24,967 nt of DNA from Psilocybe azurescens (GCA_023853785.1 JAJIRX010000498.1:1-24967); one strand, 5' to 3'; shown: positions 9,760-21,000, numbered from the stretch's first letter. Translations and numbers: made by a program. Notes: generated from the sequence alone by a model not told the origin.

Positions 9760-9860
9760 TAGAATTCATGTTCATGTCACATTATTGAAAACAAAACAGG
9801 AAATACCGAGCAACAGAAATCACGTTTACGTCACATTATTAAAGACAAAACAGGAAATAT
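9760..9860. repeat. Short tandem duplication, period 54 bp
   Basis: GTCACATTATT followed by GAAAACAAAACAGGAAAT at 9776 recurs 54 bp later with few changes (TTAAAGACAAAACAGGAAAT). A weaker third match (ACATCACGTTATC) is near 9677. Confidence 0.6.
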
Positions 9861-9988
9861 ATTTGCACAAAGATAGATTCTTGACATTGCGCTCTCGCTG
9901 GGTCCCTGTAAAAGAACAAGTCTTTACTTACATAAAGGACTCATAACTTTCTATCATATCATATATTACAGTGTAACATCAGTATGTG

Positions 9989-10983
9989 GTAAAAATACTT
10001 CAGCTTATGAGAATTAAATGCTCAATGCCCAGCTACTAGACTTATCTTTTATTAATGCCATACGAAATCGTGAGCAAGTTTGGCACACAGATATGAGCAG
10101 ATCGAGACACGAGCAGTTGACACGTATGATGCTGGTCCCAGTGGTCTTATCGTACCGTAACCTCCTGAGGCCTCGCGGTACAGTTTGATTGCCGTGAGAG
10201 CTGTAAGTCGATGCCGAGGGCCAACCAGCCATCACAAATTTATTCTGAGACTGGATTTGGGCGTTTCGGATCTAACTGAGCTAGAATCAAGTCACTCCGC
10301 CTCAAAAATGTGAGTATTTACCATCGCCGTAAGGCCACCGTATGCTTACGGCCGTAAATTTGCACCCCAAAAGGGCTCACGGTACGGCAACGGCAGCCGT
10401 AATTTACGGCCGTATGCCGTGACGGTTCGGCGCGCAGCCCTACTCGCGGCTGAGACTTCAACCGATTTAGTAGTAATTCTGAAAATTTACACAATGAACA
10501 ATTTATTTAGTTATGGAATACAACGATGATGCGTACAACGACAAAAGGAAAATTTATATGCTAATCCAGATTTCGTGAGGAAGATTGGAATTGTACTTGA
10601 GTACCTCGTTACAGACGCGCGCAAAGGAAAACACAAAAAAAGAGAGACATGAAAATGGAAAGGGAAACAAGAAGGAAGAGACAAAGCAGAGGTGTGAACG
10701 AGCAGAGAGAAGTGTATAAACAACAGCAGACGGAATATATTCAAGAAACTAGAGAAAGGACAATGCAAGTGGTGAGCAGAGGAGTGAAGAGAAAGGAAGG
10801 GGTACATAAATTACAGAGTCACAGAAAGCTTGGAAAGGAGACAAGGTGAAGGAAAACGGAACTTGATAGATAAGTACCTGAGGTATTGCAGTGGCGGATC
10901 TAGATGAGCGACACATGATGTAAACGTTGAGTATGATGTTGATGGTGAGGTTGATGTACGTGTATGTGTGGTGTGGAAGAAAG
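9989..10983 (+). repeat. Dispersed direct repeat, copy 1 (interrupted)
   Basis: From GTAAAAATACTTCAG to GTGTGGAAGAAAG it matches 14683-15386 in the same orientation at roughly 90% or better by eye. About 285 bp (10147-10434) are absent from copy 2; without them the copies are about 710 and 704 bp. No convincing coding frame is shared by the copies, and I see no LTR-type ends or clear target duplication. The family is not recognised. Confidence 0.85.
10147..10434. mobile_element. Hairpin-rich insertion in repeat copy 1 (MITE-like)
   Basis: Present in copy 1 only. It is rich in CCGTA/TACGG words. TTACGGCCGTAA at 10346-10357 and TACGGCCGTA at 10405-10414 are each self-complementary, and the two blocks pair with each other as a stem of about 15 bp (10345-10360 with 10401-10416). 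The right end, read on the minus strand, begins near TAGGGCTG, reminiscent of hAT termini, but the left end does not match it well, so a complete terminal inverted repeat is not shown. Confidence 0.45.
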
Positions 10984-11080
10984 AAATGTCCCAGTGGCAC
11001 ATCAGTATGGCACAAGAGCAACACTTTTTTCACAGTACGCATCCTGGTTGTGCCGTAGATTGCTGCATGCTAATTCTCAG

Positions 11081-11837
11081 CTACTTGGGTACAGGATTTC
11101 AAGATAAATCATCCAGCTCAAGTACTCTCAGAAAGCGAAGAGTCTCTCGTGATAGGCAACACTGCAAGCCACGACATGAGACAATACCTCGCCAAATGGG
11201 ACCCTGATGGCAAGGACAAAACCCCTTCTGCGGGCATGCCTGGTAATCCCCAAGAGCAGGAGTATGTTATTTTCATTGGTCAACTGGAATAAAATTTCAT
11301 GCTCGTGTTACAGTCTATAACATCGTCGCCATGGATGATACTGCTATCATCGATGAGATGCTGGCTCATTTTAAGCGATTCTGGAAATCGCCTGAATCTA
11401 TCGACAAGACCACAGTCTGGCTGCAGACTGCAGTAGAGAACCGCGCCACGGCTGCTCGGAAGAGTCTCGAATCTCATTCCCCAGACCATCTTGACGACTT
11501 CGATAAAACCACAAATGATGTGCGTCAATCAGCCGAACAATTCCACCAAAGCCTCTGTAGAGCCCGTTCACAACCGGTCGACAAACTCTTCGGTTTTTAC
11601 TTCCATCCTGCGCCTGATGCGAGTATAGCACATCTCCATATGCATGTCGTTCTGGAGGCCAAAGAGTTTCGAGAGTTTAGTACATACGCTCATGATTGGA
11701 AGTCTGTTCCTGTTCATGATGTGACGGAGGTCATCATTGGCGACCCCAGAAGGTACGAGGAGGGTTCTGCAAAGCTTCTATGGAACCGGATACTTATGGT
11801 TCCTCAGGAGCTAACCAGACTCTTTCGGATGAAATGA
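11081..11837 (+). CDS. HIT-superfamily protein (5' end uncertain)
   Basis: The HIT signature HLHMHVV (11631-11651) sits in FYFHPAPDASIAHLHMHVVL. The three alternating His are the nucleotide-binding/catalytic triad of HIT hydrolases and transferases. The context resembles the DcpS/aprataxin-type branch more than Fhit; the substrate cannot be told. The main exon is 11314-11837. Upstream, 11095-11278 is open and coding-like (ESLVIGNTASHDMRQYLAKW). Joining them in frame needs a 35-nt intron at 11279-11313 (GTCAAC...ACAG), short for the organism and with a weak donor. A likely acceptor precedes at 11080 (CTAAT...CTCAG). The true start was not found, and the repeat copy ends only about 100 bp upstream, so the first exon may be displaced or lost. 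If translation starts at ATG 11331 the protein would be 168 residues. Confidence 0.6.
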
Positions 11838-12788
11838 ACTTAGTGTTCTGGGTAACATGCCAGTCCGTAAATTATGTGGTTCTGCCATTATATGCCCATT
11901 CTTATTTATAATCACCTTCGTAGTTGTTTTTACATAGTGCATATTGTCTTTTATATAAACAAGTCAAGCGTCTTCTGTCGTAGACTTTGTTTTCTTACTG
12001 CAGTAACTGCCGTCTCAAAAGCCAAAGTGTCCTAGATCTATTAATAGATTCACTTTAACCAACATGCAACCATTCTTATGAATAGATTAGACCTTTTTCC
12101 ATCTCGTATATTTCCTGCCAGTAAACTTTACATTCAGTAGTACGTCTTGCTTCAGGCAATCAATAAATGCTTTCCGAGAGTGAGAAATTTCCGAACCAGA
12201 CCGAGATACTGACACAAATTAGGCAGAATCTACTTAGTAGTAGGAAGGCCATAATTGCTGTGATTGGCGCTCAAGCAATCGGATTGAGTAACATGACATT
12301 CCGGGTCACCATCTGTCTGTTGTCCATCTGAGCAGAATATATACCTTCGTGTCCAACGAGGACCGACGGCTCGGAAGAGGTGGTAACTGATGCACTGCGT
12401 CGTTTTCCTCCACATTCACGGAGGACCAGGTTAACTCGGAGAGAACAAGAGAGAGCAGCGCCCAATATAGCAGTTTAACACCTGCTTGTTAAACAGTGAG
12501 TGCCGAGGTTCGTTTCAAGGACCAGTGGTGATAAGTGACTCTAGAGTGAACGGATACTCATGCCCGCAACTCGAGGAAAGACCGTGTGAATTAGCCACAA
12601 AGAGTAGATAGTAGTGTTGTCCGAAAAAGTCCAGGAAACGCTAGAAATACGAATGGAAAGATACATAGCTGGATATACTAAGGTTGGGTATAGTGTCTAT
12701 AGTAAGAGCAGATGTCCGTGTACCGCAAATGCCAGAAGAACCAAGGTACGGAAGTTGCCATTTCACACCTAGAAAGTCGATCATCAAA
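11838..12788. other. Intergenic region between convergent HIT and GH16 genes
   Basis: Contains the 3' ends of both genes. AT-rich with TATATAA-like strings at 11950-11960. I see no coding region, RNA gene or repeat here. Confidence 0.5.
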
Positions 12789-14339
12789 TCAAACCCAGAA
12801 CATGAGCGCCACAGCAAAGATAAATGGTAAAATGGTAAAAGTCTCATAGGAGAATCGTAGATAGACAGCGGATGAAGGAGCCTTAGGTGGTTCTGAGGGG
12901 CCACCAGAATCAGTAGGGGAGCTCTGGGTGCTAGAGCTGGAAGTAGAGGAAGCAGGAGGCTTTGGTGCGTCGTCTGAGATGTAGGTTCTGACGTATTGGA
13001 TTTCCCAGTAGGCTTGATCGAAATTGCTTGGGGGCCTAGGACATTATCGTTGAACTATAACAGAGGGGCATCAGAATTTATCACTAGACTAGGATAAGTT
13101 TTGTGCAAAAGCACGCACGCAAGAATTCGTTGGAGTTTGGCATGTAGACCGGTAAATACTAGGAACCCCGGCCCTGGAAAAATGTTTGGATACATATTGC
13201 ATGTCAAAATTGAATGGCTACATACCAGTGGCCGCAAAGAGTTGTTAGTAGGACTAAATTCTGAGGTGGGAAATACTGTGTCATGTTGCAAGTAGACGCA
13301 GGATATGCGGCCGTAGGTAGTCCCCAATTGGTAACATCAATATTACTCGTCGACGTCGCAGTTTTCAAATTATCAGGGATATCGGCCCTCTGCAGAAGAG
13401 TTAAGTTAACCACATGTTTTTGAGGCAGAATTATTGAAAACATACACCCCAGAACCAGGCATTTATGCCTGTGGTCGCCATCTGTACAGCATATACACCA
13501 CCACCTGCTTGTGCGAATCCTGATCCGAAACTATTCGGCTTCGTTTCAGTAACGATGCATCCGCGATTGGTTGAACAGTCTTGCTCTAATGTCGTGCCCG
13601 TCTGATCCGGATCCGGAGCTTGGAAGCAGCCTCCTGGTGTGTGCAACGCTATCTGATTGTGATCCATATTGTTGATGGCTTCAATGATATCGATTTCTCC
13701 AGCGTTGGGCCATTCTTCTTGCATTCCATACGTCCAGAAGGAGGGCCAGACCTAACGAGTGGATATCTTCAATATCATGACGTCGATATTTTGTAGAGAT
13801 CAACATACAGAGCAACCGTAGGGAATGTGGAGGGCGTCGATGATTATCAGCGAGCCGATACCATAGCTATCGATGGAGGTGAGTCGGATCTATTTGAATA
13901 AATAGCAGCAGTAACAATGGTCAGTTGGTTTGAAGATGCCCGGCGTTCCAGAACTAGAGAGAGGTCAGTGACCCACCGAGTCCCTGTTCACCACCTGGCC
14001 CTGCATCGTTGGAGCATCCAAGGTCGTCGAGTTATCAACCTTGACGACAGCATTACCCGCTTCGTTGACAAAAGTCAGGCCTTTGGTTGTAGCAGTTGGC
14101 TGGTCCAGATACGTGACATTTCCTGGTCCACAGCACGGTAAGCGCCTTTAAATCATCGATGAAAATGAGAAGAACGAGATTAATTCACCCCATGTCGTGT
14201 TATCAACATTGCCATAGTACGCCCATCCATCGAAAAACGTCGCGCCAGCATGCTCGCGAAGAGGGAGGTATACGGCAGAGACTTGGCAAAGCAGGTGCGC
14301 AAAGGCGTAAAGCAGACTTAGCCGCTGCAGACCTTGCAT
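12789..14339 (-). CDS. GH16 endo-beta-1,3(4)-glucanase, GPI-anchored type
   Basis: Secreted laminarinase-like hydrolase of beta-1,3(4)-glucan, probably acting at its own wall. Exons: 14339-14189, 14122-13977, 13889-13809, 13751-13446, 13389-13226, 13173-13119, 13054-12789. All introns are GT-AG, 52-87 nt, and the phases agree. ATG 14339 opens a signal peptide (LSLLYAFAHLLCQVSA). The catalytic GH16 motif EIDIIE is at 13680-13697, with nucleophile and acid/base Glu both present, preceded by WPNAG. Other family motifs: NTTWGNVTYLD, SYGIGSLIIIDALHIPYGCS, LCGHWAGVPSIY. The last exon has a Ser/Thr/Pro linker and a hydrophobic end (ILPFIFAVALMFWV), as expected of a GPI signal. One break: the G5 run 13030-13034 must be six for the frame to continue into AYWEIQYVRTY; corrected length about 389 residues. 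Confidence 0.9.
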
Positions 14340-14682
14340 AGTATGCAAGTACGAATAGGATCTGGTGGAAGGGGAGAGAAGAAAGCAAGACGGGAATCTT
14401 GGGACATTCGCCGCGAATAGTGGGGGTTGATGTTAATAAACCGTTTGGTTCCTTTCGGGCTAACCAAAAGTCGTCAGGCACGCCCTGATTTCCTTAAACA
14501 ACGCTGAAGGCCGAGATAAAGGCCAAGCCTCTACAATACTTAACGCAACATATGAGAACACCGGACGGCAACCGGACGGTGGACACGAGCAACTCAAGTT
14601 GACGTGTCCGTACGTTGAACAGAACGCAAGGCGCGTGCTGCTGCCAGGAAGAATTCCCGCAAGAATCACGGCACAGTGCTAC
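14340..14682. promoter_or_regulatory. Upstream region of the GH16 gene
   Basis: About 340 bp between the GH16 start codon and repeat copy 2. It must hold the GH16 promoter, read leftwards. No clear TATA box. Contains a GGCAACCGGACGG-type GC-rich patch at 14560-14585. The repeat insertion limits the native promoter to this short stretch. Confidence 0.35.
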
Positions 14683-15386
14683 GTAAAAATACTTCAGCTT
14701 ATGAGAATTAATTGTTCAATGCCCAGCTACTAGACTTATCTTTTATTAATGCCGTACAAAATTGTGAGCAAGTTTGGCACGCAGATGTGAGAGGTCGAGA
14801 CGCGAGCAGTTGACACACGTATGATGCCGGTCACGGTGGTCTGGGTATAAGACTGCCTCGCGACTGAGACCTCAACCGAATTAGTAGTAATTCTGAAATT
14901 TTACACAATGAACAATTTATTTAGTTGTGGAATACAACGATGATGCGTACAACGACAAAAGGAAAATTTATATGCTAATCCAGATTTCTTGAGGAAGATT
15001 GGAATTGTACTTGAGTACCTCGTTACAGACGCGCGCAAAGGAAAACACAAAAAAATAGACAGAGCCATGAAAATGGAAAGGAAAACAAAAGGGAAGAGAC
15101 AAAGCAGAGAGAAGTATACAAACAACAGCAGACGGAATATGTTCAAGAAACTAGAGAAAGGGCAATGCAAGTGGTGAGTAGAGGAGTGAAGAGAAAGGAA
15201 GGGGGTACATAAATTACAGAGTCACAGAAAGCTTGGAAAGAAGACAAAGTGAAGGAGAAAACGGAACTTGATAAATAAGTACCTGGGGGTTGCAGTGACG
15301 GATCTAGATGAGCGACACATGATGTAGACTTGAGTATGATGCTGATGGTGAGGTTGATGTACGTGTATGTGTGGTGTGGAAGAAAG
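14683..15386 (+). repeat. Dispersed direct repeat, copy 2 (uninterrupted)
   Basis: Direct counterpart of 9989-10983 without the 285-bp insert; here the corresponding site reads GGTCTGGGTATAAGACTGCC (about 14839-14858). It lies between the GH16 promoter and the 3' end of the Ser/Pro-rich gene. Confidence 0.85.
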
Positions 15387-15641
15387 GAGGGAGGAGAAAG
15401 AGATCAATGGAATAGTGAGATATCCGATGAGCGTGGTGTCCTCGAGATTTAAATAAAATGTGTTCCAGGTCTCGGGAGTCGTGTTTGAAGGCTATGAAGT
15501 TAATGATCTGCCTGAGTAAAACATGTCGGGAATCGTCCTTGTCTATGAGTCCATGAGGAAACTGCGGAGTTGGGCTGTGATTCGTGCAAAAGACTGGAGA
15601 TTATTGTCGATGGATGCTTATTAGAACTGAAGACATGACCC

Positions 15642-17472
15642 TCATCTCTGTACGAAACGACCGCCTCTGGAGTCTCTGATGATGCCTCCTCGAGTGACAT
15701 TCGCCGTCGCTGTCGCATTGGCATTGTTATTGCCCATCCGAGGGCTAGCTGCGGCTGATCCACCAGCCATGCTCCAGCTAGAATCGCTTTCATTCCCGAA
15801 ATCGCTCTCACTGGGCGCGTAGTCTGACATTAAATCAAGGTCGGATAGATCAGCGTCGCTATGAGTGGACGCGTGGTGATTGTGCCCGCCAATGGAGCTT
15901 GGTCGCTGGGAGGATGACGATAAGGAGCCGGATCGACTTCCAGAGGAAATAATAGCGTTCATGAGTTGACTTGAACCGGAGAAGGGTTGCCCACAGCGGT
16001 GGGTGGTGTTCTGGATTCGTGGCGGGATACTGGCGAGGGGCTGTAGAATTGTGCGGAGTGCGTCGGTGGAAATTGAATCCCCACACGCGGAGGGCTAATG
16101 GGACCGAAAGCACCCTCAACCCCAATACTTGCTCCCAGCTGTTGAGGTGGTAGGAAATGAGTAGTATCACCAGCTTCGTCCTCGGAAGAATCATCAGGGA
16201 AGGATAAATATGTCGTACTCCTTGCAGAATCCGTCACGCTGGATCCTTGTACCATATGTGGGGTAGGATCGAGGAAGGGCGATACCGCGTCGAAAGATTC
16301 GTTCCCCAGCCCCATGCGCAAGGGGGAAGGAGAGGATACAGCGGAGGAGAAATTGGATGCCGACATACTACTTTCGCTGCCGAGGGGCTTAGCGCCCTCA
16401 GACCTTCACCAGTGACAGAACTGGGATTGGGGCTGATTGCTGCCATAGAGAATGGGGATTCAGAGCGCGAAGAAGGTGGAGAGAGCAATTCGAGACCGTG
16501 TTCATAGTCCAAGTCCTGTGGATAAGACTGTGACAGGGATGGAACTGTGTAAGAATGTTGAAGAGGATGAGATGAAGATGAGATAATGGAAGCCGATGTT
16601 GGAGTAGTCGAATTTGCTGCACCAAGTAGCATTGATTGCGTAATCGAGTGCTGGAAAGGAGACACTTGGGGTGGAGGCGGAGGCAAGAGCGGCGAAAGGG
16701 GTCTTGACGCAACTTTGGGCGAGGGCACCTGTGGGGATGAAGATCTTGGTGCGGATTTGGGTGAGCCATTGTCCCTGGAGATATCTATACCGGAAGTTAC
16801 AACAGGCGAATGAGGGAGAGACGGGTGCCGGCTCCCGCTCCCGCTCCCTGGAGTGGAAGGTGCAGAAGGATCAAAAACAACATGAGTGCGGGAAGGTGAT
16901 AGAGGTGCGTAGGGAATGGCGTGAATAGACTTAATACTAGAATTAGATCAAGTCTGCAAAATAATAAAGAAGAATACCTCATCCATAGCGTTCTCCGATG
17001 CGTTCTTTCTCTGCCTCAAAACATGTCCAGTATCTTCATTCCTCCATTCGCTGACTTCGCGTGCAACGAAGTCTTCGAGTTCTACATCCCCTTGACTTTC
17101 TGGAACTTGTCGTCTAAGAAGGAGGCCACCTTTCAGGAATCTATTACTGCCTTTTCCAAGTTCAGCCAATGGCTTGTCGTCGTCCGAATCATCTGCGTCG
17201 TCGGATCTTCTCCCAGTATCTGGCCTTCGAGTCTGTGTCTGAGACATCAGAAGATCCCCTCTGAAGCATTTGCCGCTTCTCTCCTTCTCCTTGCAGCCTG
17301 GTACTCGAGTTTCCATTTATCGATGGCAGGTGCGATATGAGGTTCATACACAAACTACTTCGGAGTCAGTTGTGATTTCTGGCAAATCTATGAATACACC
17401 CACCTCTTTGAAAGCCAGGACAGCACCAACCGTCCCAACGATAGCTATTATGTAGACCGCTGGGGCAGGCAT
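15642..17472 (-). CDS. Ser/Pro-rich membrane-anchored protein, function unknown
   Basis: Not recognised. Exons 17472-17404, 17354-16978 and 16929-15642; introns 17355-17403 (GTGGGT...GTAG) and 16930-16977 (GTATTC...TTAAG). The first exon encodes a membrane segment right after the start (VYIIAIVGTVGAVLAF), then FVYEPHIAPAIDKW, a basic patch, an Asp-rich patch (DDADDSDDDKPLAELG) and a long low-complexity tail rich in Ser/Pro (repeated SPP, PPPPP, SSSS) ending in GGRFVQR. This suggests a single-pass protein with a disordered cytoplasmic tail, possibly phosphorylated. Three frame changes, each in a short G/C run one base short: 17256-17259, 16384-16387 and 15990-15992. Corrected length about 578 residues; phases then agree throughout. 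Confidence 0.7.
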
Positions 17473-17872
17473 TTTCGGATTCTAAGTTCCGGTCTCTGGG
17501 TGTATCACTGAGGCCTCGTTTCTGCCTCACGACGAGGTTCTGGACTGTGTTTGGATCCGGAACTGATGTCCTTCACAGTGATTAGTTATTTCCTTTGTTC
17601 TTCTGATATCCTTTTACCTAGAACGTCTTGACAATTAGAGAAATGTGGAGGTAGTGGTCAGACTAGTTTCAAGGAAGGGAAACCCATCTAATCAATCTGA
17701 ACCAAGCCGATCCGCTTAGTCAAGCCATCGTGAGCCTGGGACAAACAGGCGAATCAGGCACCAACCGGTTGGCGCGCTTGCGGTAATACGTCGGCCCGTA
17801 TTATATAAACTTCTCTCCGGTTCGTTTCCCGACTCGTATCGCCCTTTGCTTTTTACTTGCACCAGTGAAAGA
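17473..17872. promoter_or_regulatory. Divergent promoter region with palindrome and TATA box
   Basis: 400 bp between the start of the Ser/Pro-rich gene (leftward) and the small spliced candidate gene (rightward). TATATAA at 17803-17809 lies about 65 nt before the rightward ATG and is followed by a pyrimidine-rich tract. About 30 bp upstream of it is the perfect 12-bp palindrome CCAACCGGTTGG (17761-17772), a plausible dimeric factor site. Confidence 0.5.
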
Positions 17873-18053
17873 ATGCCCTTCTCGAATTCATTTACAAACG
17901 TCTTGTAAGACCATCCATGAACGGGATATCGATTTTGGAGGTAATGTTGTCATTATGAAGATCTAACTGAATAGCCTGAGCGCTGTTGAGGCGCTGTTGG
18001 CTTGGAGAAAGGAGAGCCGAGTATACGAGCAAATAGAGGGGTCATATTACTAG
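17873..18053 (+). CDS. Candidate small spliced gene, 36 residues
   Basis: Not recognised. ATG 17873 follows a TATA box and CT-rich leader. Exon 1 (17873-17904) ends at a GTAAGA donor; the 70-nt intron (17905-17974) has a canonical branch string CTAAC (17963) and a TAG acceptor. Exon 2 continues in frame (LSAVEALLAWRKESRVYEQ) to TAG at 18051. Promoter, donor, branch point, acceptor and frame all agree, which is more than chance usually gives. The peptide would be a short amphipathic helix. Alternatives: the surviving 5' end of a longer gene, or a non-coding spliced transcript. Confidence 0.4.
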
Positions 18054-21000
18054 GAAAGCACTATTTTCAGCGAGACATTGTGAGTCCTCCCACCGTTAAA
18101 GTTAGTCATGCACTGTCTCTGATAGCACTGGATTGTGCCTCCAGGCCAATGGTTACATTGAGAGTGTACGGTACAAAATCTAGGTTACATAACAGTGAAG
18201 CCTTTGCCAGGATTGCCATATTTCCGAGATGCTACATAAATGGTTGTGAGAACGTCAGTGTCATAAAAAGCACGATTGAACCAATCCCGGAGGTCGAAAT
18301 TAAAAACAATATACCCTCAATTGAACAATAAGTCACCAGCGACCAACCAACGGCATGCTTCCTCGAGTACATGAATTGAACAAATACGAAACCTTTGGTG
18401 AATAGCCGTAATTTCATTGGTCTAAAATTACTGACATATATCTTACAGAGCATTCACTCGATTCATTCCCTCCTCTGACTACATGGCATCGAGTTATCCT
18501 GAAAATATTGTCTCATGACTGGGTGCCATTCCAGCCCCTTCAGAAAGCCCAAGTCGCCGTTCGGTGCGCACAACCGCTTCGCCACCGCCACACTCAATTA
18601 TTGGCTCACCAAATTTGAGAGCCCTCCTTGATACGCTCTATATTCTTCACTCAGAGACTTTTGCCTCATGATCTGAGCTGCCAATGACGGTCTATCTGCA
18701 TCTCAGCCTACCTAGCTTACTCCATTGAGGAGCCAAATTCTTGTGTATTATCATAAAATCCCAGATGTCGCCGCCGGAGCTATTCTACAAACACATTGTT
18801 GGGGCTTTGATCAAGATTAATAGGCGCCTCTTGCTTTAACTTCGCGCCGGAGCCTACCTCATCGGATTTGATGGTGATACCTATACTCGCCTGAAAGAAA
18901 CAATTCCTGGAAGATTTCTGCGCAAAAGGGGCCAGACAGTACCTTCAAAAGGATTGTGGCGGATCGCCCAGTCTGGTACTGCAATTGCGAAAGTATATTT
19001 GTGCGTCATTTAATATAAATATACTTTATTTCGAGGAACTCACATAAATTGAAAGACTGTAGGGTACAGCTGCCAAGTTGTGAGAGTCACGGCTGCTGTC
19101 CCTGCGTTCTCTTGTTCCTTTAGAGGTAAATCAATAACTGGCTATAAACGGTCCCGCAGAAGTCATTGTTTGATTCCTGTCTCCCTTGAAGCTCTGCATC
19201 ACGTATAGCTCTACAGAGCTGACCTGCATCTGTCACTTTGCAGGCGAGAAGGAAGACCTTGACAGGCCTCGTGCCCATATCTGGTCGGATCGTCTAGCCT
19301 CCTGGCTTCAAGCTTTCTCCTCTTTGTCTCCTTGAGGCCTAAGCAGCGCGTAGTAACGATGCGAGTCTCCCTGTCCGCGCTGATCATCGTCAGACGGGGC
19401 CCTGAGAAATCTTCATTGACGTACTAGCGTTGGCTCTCTGTGAACACTCTTTGTTCCGTCCTCTGCGTTACCGACCCTACCAGCTTGTCTCTTGTCTCGG
19501 AGTGTACCTTTGTAGATATCTATACTGTTGGTTGGAGCTTCCAGATGGTCATATCCATTATTGCTCGCACCGAGTTCCTGGGCTAGATTATCTATGGTGA
19601 CCTCACTATCTTTATTACGGCGTCCGGCACTTGGGACAGTTGAGAGTAATTTTACGCTTTTACCAGCAAATCGAGCACCGCTATCACCGCAAGTAGTGCT
19701 GTGGCTACGCTCGTCTTATCAGCTTCGTGATCCTTAGTCCAGACTCATACTATGTATATTGGGTCTGTACATGAATTGCCCATACGACAGCTTTTAATAT
19801 CAAATGTTACTCCTTTATACCTGACGAAGATGAGTATCCATAATGCATTCTTTGCTGGAGCCACAAGATATATTGCGGCGCTGAGTCTACTTCAAGATAA
19901 ACTTAGAAATAAAATCCTCTGTCAGTGGTTGTACTTTTTGTTGAAGATGTGATGTTCAAGCAGAATCTTTAGCACCGACAGTGCTCTGTGCACTTCGCTC
20001 CTCGTTATATAAAATGCAGGGGCATTAGGACGACAGTCCTACATATGTACTAGCATAGCGCATGAGTCACAACAAACTTTTCCTCTCTGACATGACGGGA
20101 ACTACGATATGGGTGATTTACCTTGAACATCGGAGAATAAACACGGGAGTGATTTTAGGTGCGACGATGCACTTAACCAGTCTTCTAGGCCTCTGAACTG
20201 TATACGCATCAGATTATCATCAGAGTAAACTAGTCCGGACAGCACGCTGAGGGTTTTTAGAAGTTGGAAATTTACGATTTACCGCCATCCATAGGCCAGC
20301 TAACACAGAATTGAATATGAGTCTGATGTACATTACTAAGGGGTCATAGCTCGGGGATGATACGTTTCGTGACATCAGATTTAGACAGCTCGTTAAGAGC
20401 AAAGACTATATTTCATTTACGATTGTGTTCATATGCTTTGAACGGCGTAGCAGATTAGGTTACTCCATACGTTTATAGAACAAGAGACACAGGGTTATTT
20501 CACCCATTATCCAATAAGTGACGTATGGATAAATGGCGACCTAGCTGGGCCGACTTCTACGCAGATACTCGTTGATTCTTTGCAGTGAAGTAGACTCCGA
20601 ATCCTGACCAATTCTGTCACCAACACCGACCCAATATACACCCCTATGGATAATTAGTATGGTGCCATGATGGCAAAATGAACCCTTGTAGTGGTAATAG
20701 AGTATAGGCTTGAAATTGGAGCAGTGAGATCTGAAGCCTAACCTTACACCGAACTGACAGATACAATGCACGATCTCCACGAGATCCTGTGGCGCTAGGA
20801 AGAGCACCAAAACAAAACATGAAAAGGCGCACACAATGAGAGGTGATTCGCACTGTTATTTGACACCCAAAATCCCCAGGGTCTCGTAATGATAAAGTTC
20901 TGGGGCAAGGGAAGATAGTATGCGGTAAACTCCGGATTGTGCTTTCGATTGAAAGAAACATCTTACATAGAATCATTCTTCCGCGACCGAGGCATGTAGT

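Larger units (their letters stand above)
8030..9988. other. Gene-poor AT-rich stretch with degenerate repeats
   Basis: No coding region seen. 8215-8470 is purine-rich (GGAAGG/GGAGG). 8525-8610 is an imperfect TATCT/CTTGT repeat. 9055-9079 is a palindrome. 9223-9484 and 9760-9860 hold two different imperfect tandem duplications. Phrases such as CTGGGGCCA recur (about 8795, 8986), which suggests an old, eroded repeat element rather than unique sequence. Confidence 0.5.

Noticed and set aside
10511..10807. Open frame on the minus strand of repeat copy 1, with a counterpart at 14901-15170 in copy 2
   Set aside because: Low-complexity Phe/Leu/Ser translation of purine-rich DNA; the copies differ by indels that change the frame, so there is no sign of selection on a protein.
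11269..11313. Alternative intron donor GTATGT at about 11261 in the HIT gene
   Set aside because: A better donor sequence, but it leaves the two coding segments out of phase; kept only as a possibility if a base is missing nearby.
12230..12465. Two short minus-strand open frames between the HIT and GH16 genes
   Set aside because: About 60 codons each, overlapping in different frames, with no motif or splice context.
18002..18331. 109-codon open frame on the plus strand
   Set aside because: Starts at TTG rather than ATG, overlaps the better-supported small spliced gene and has no recognisable motif.
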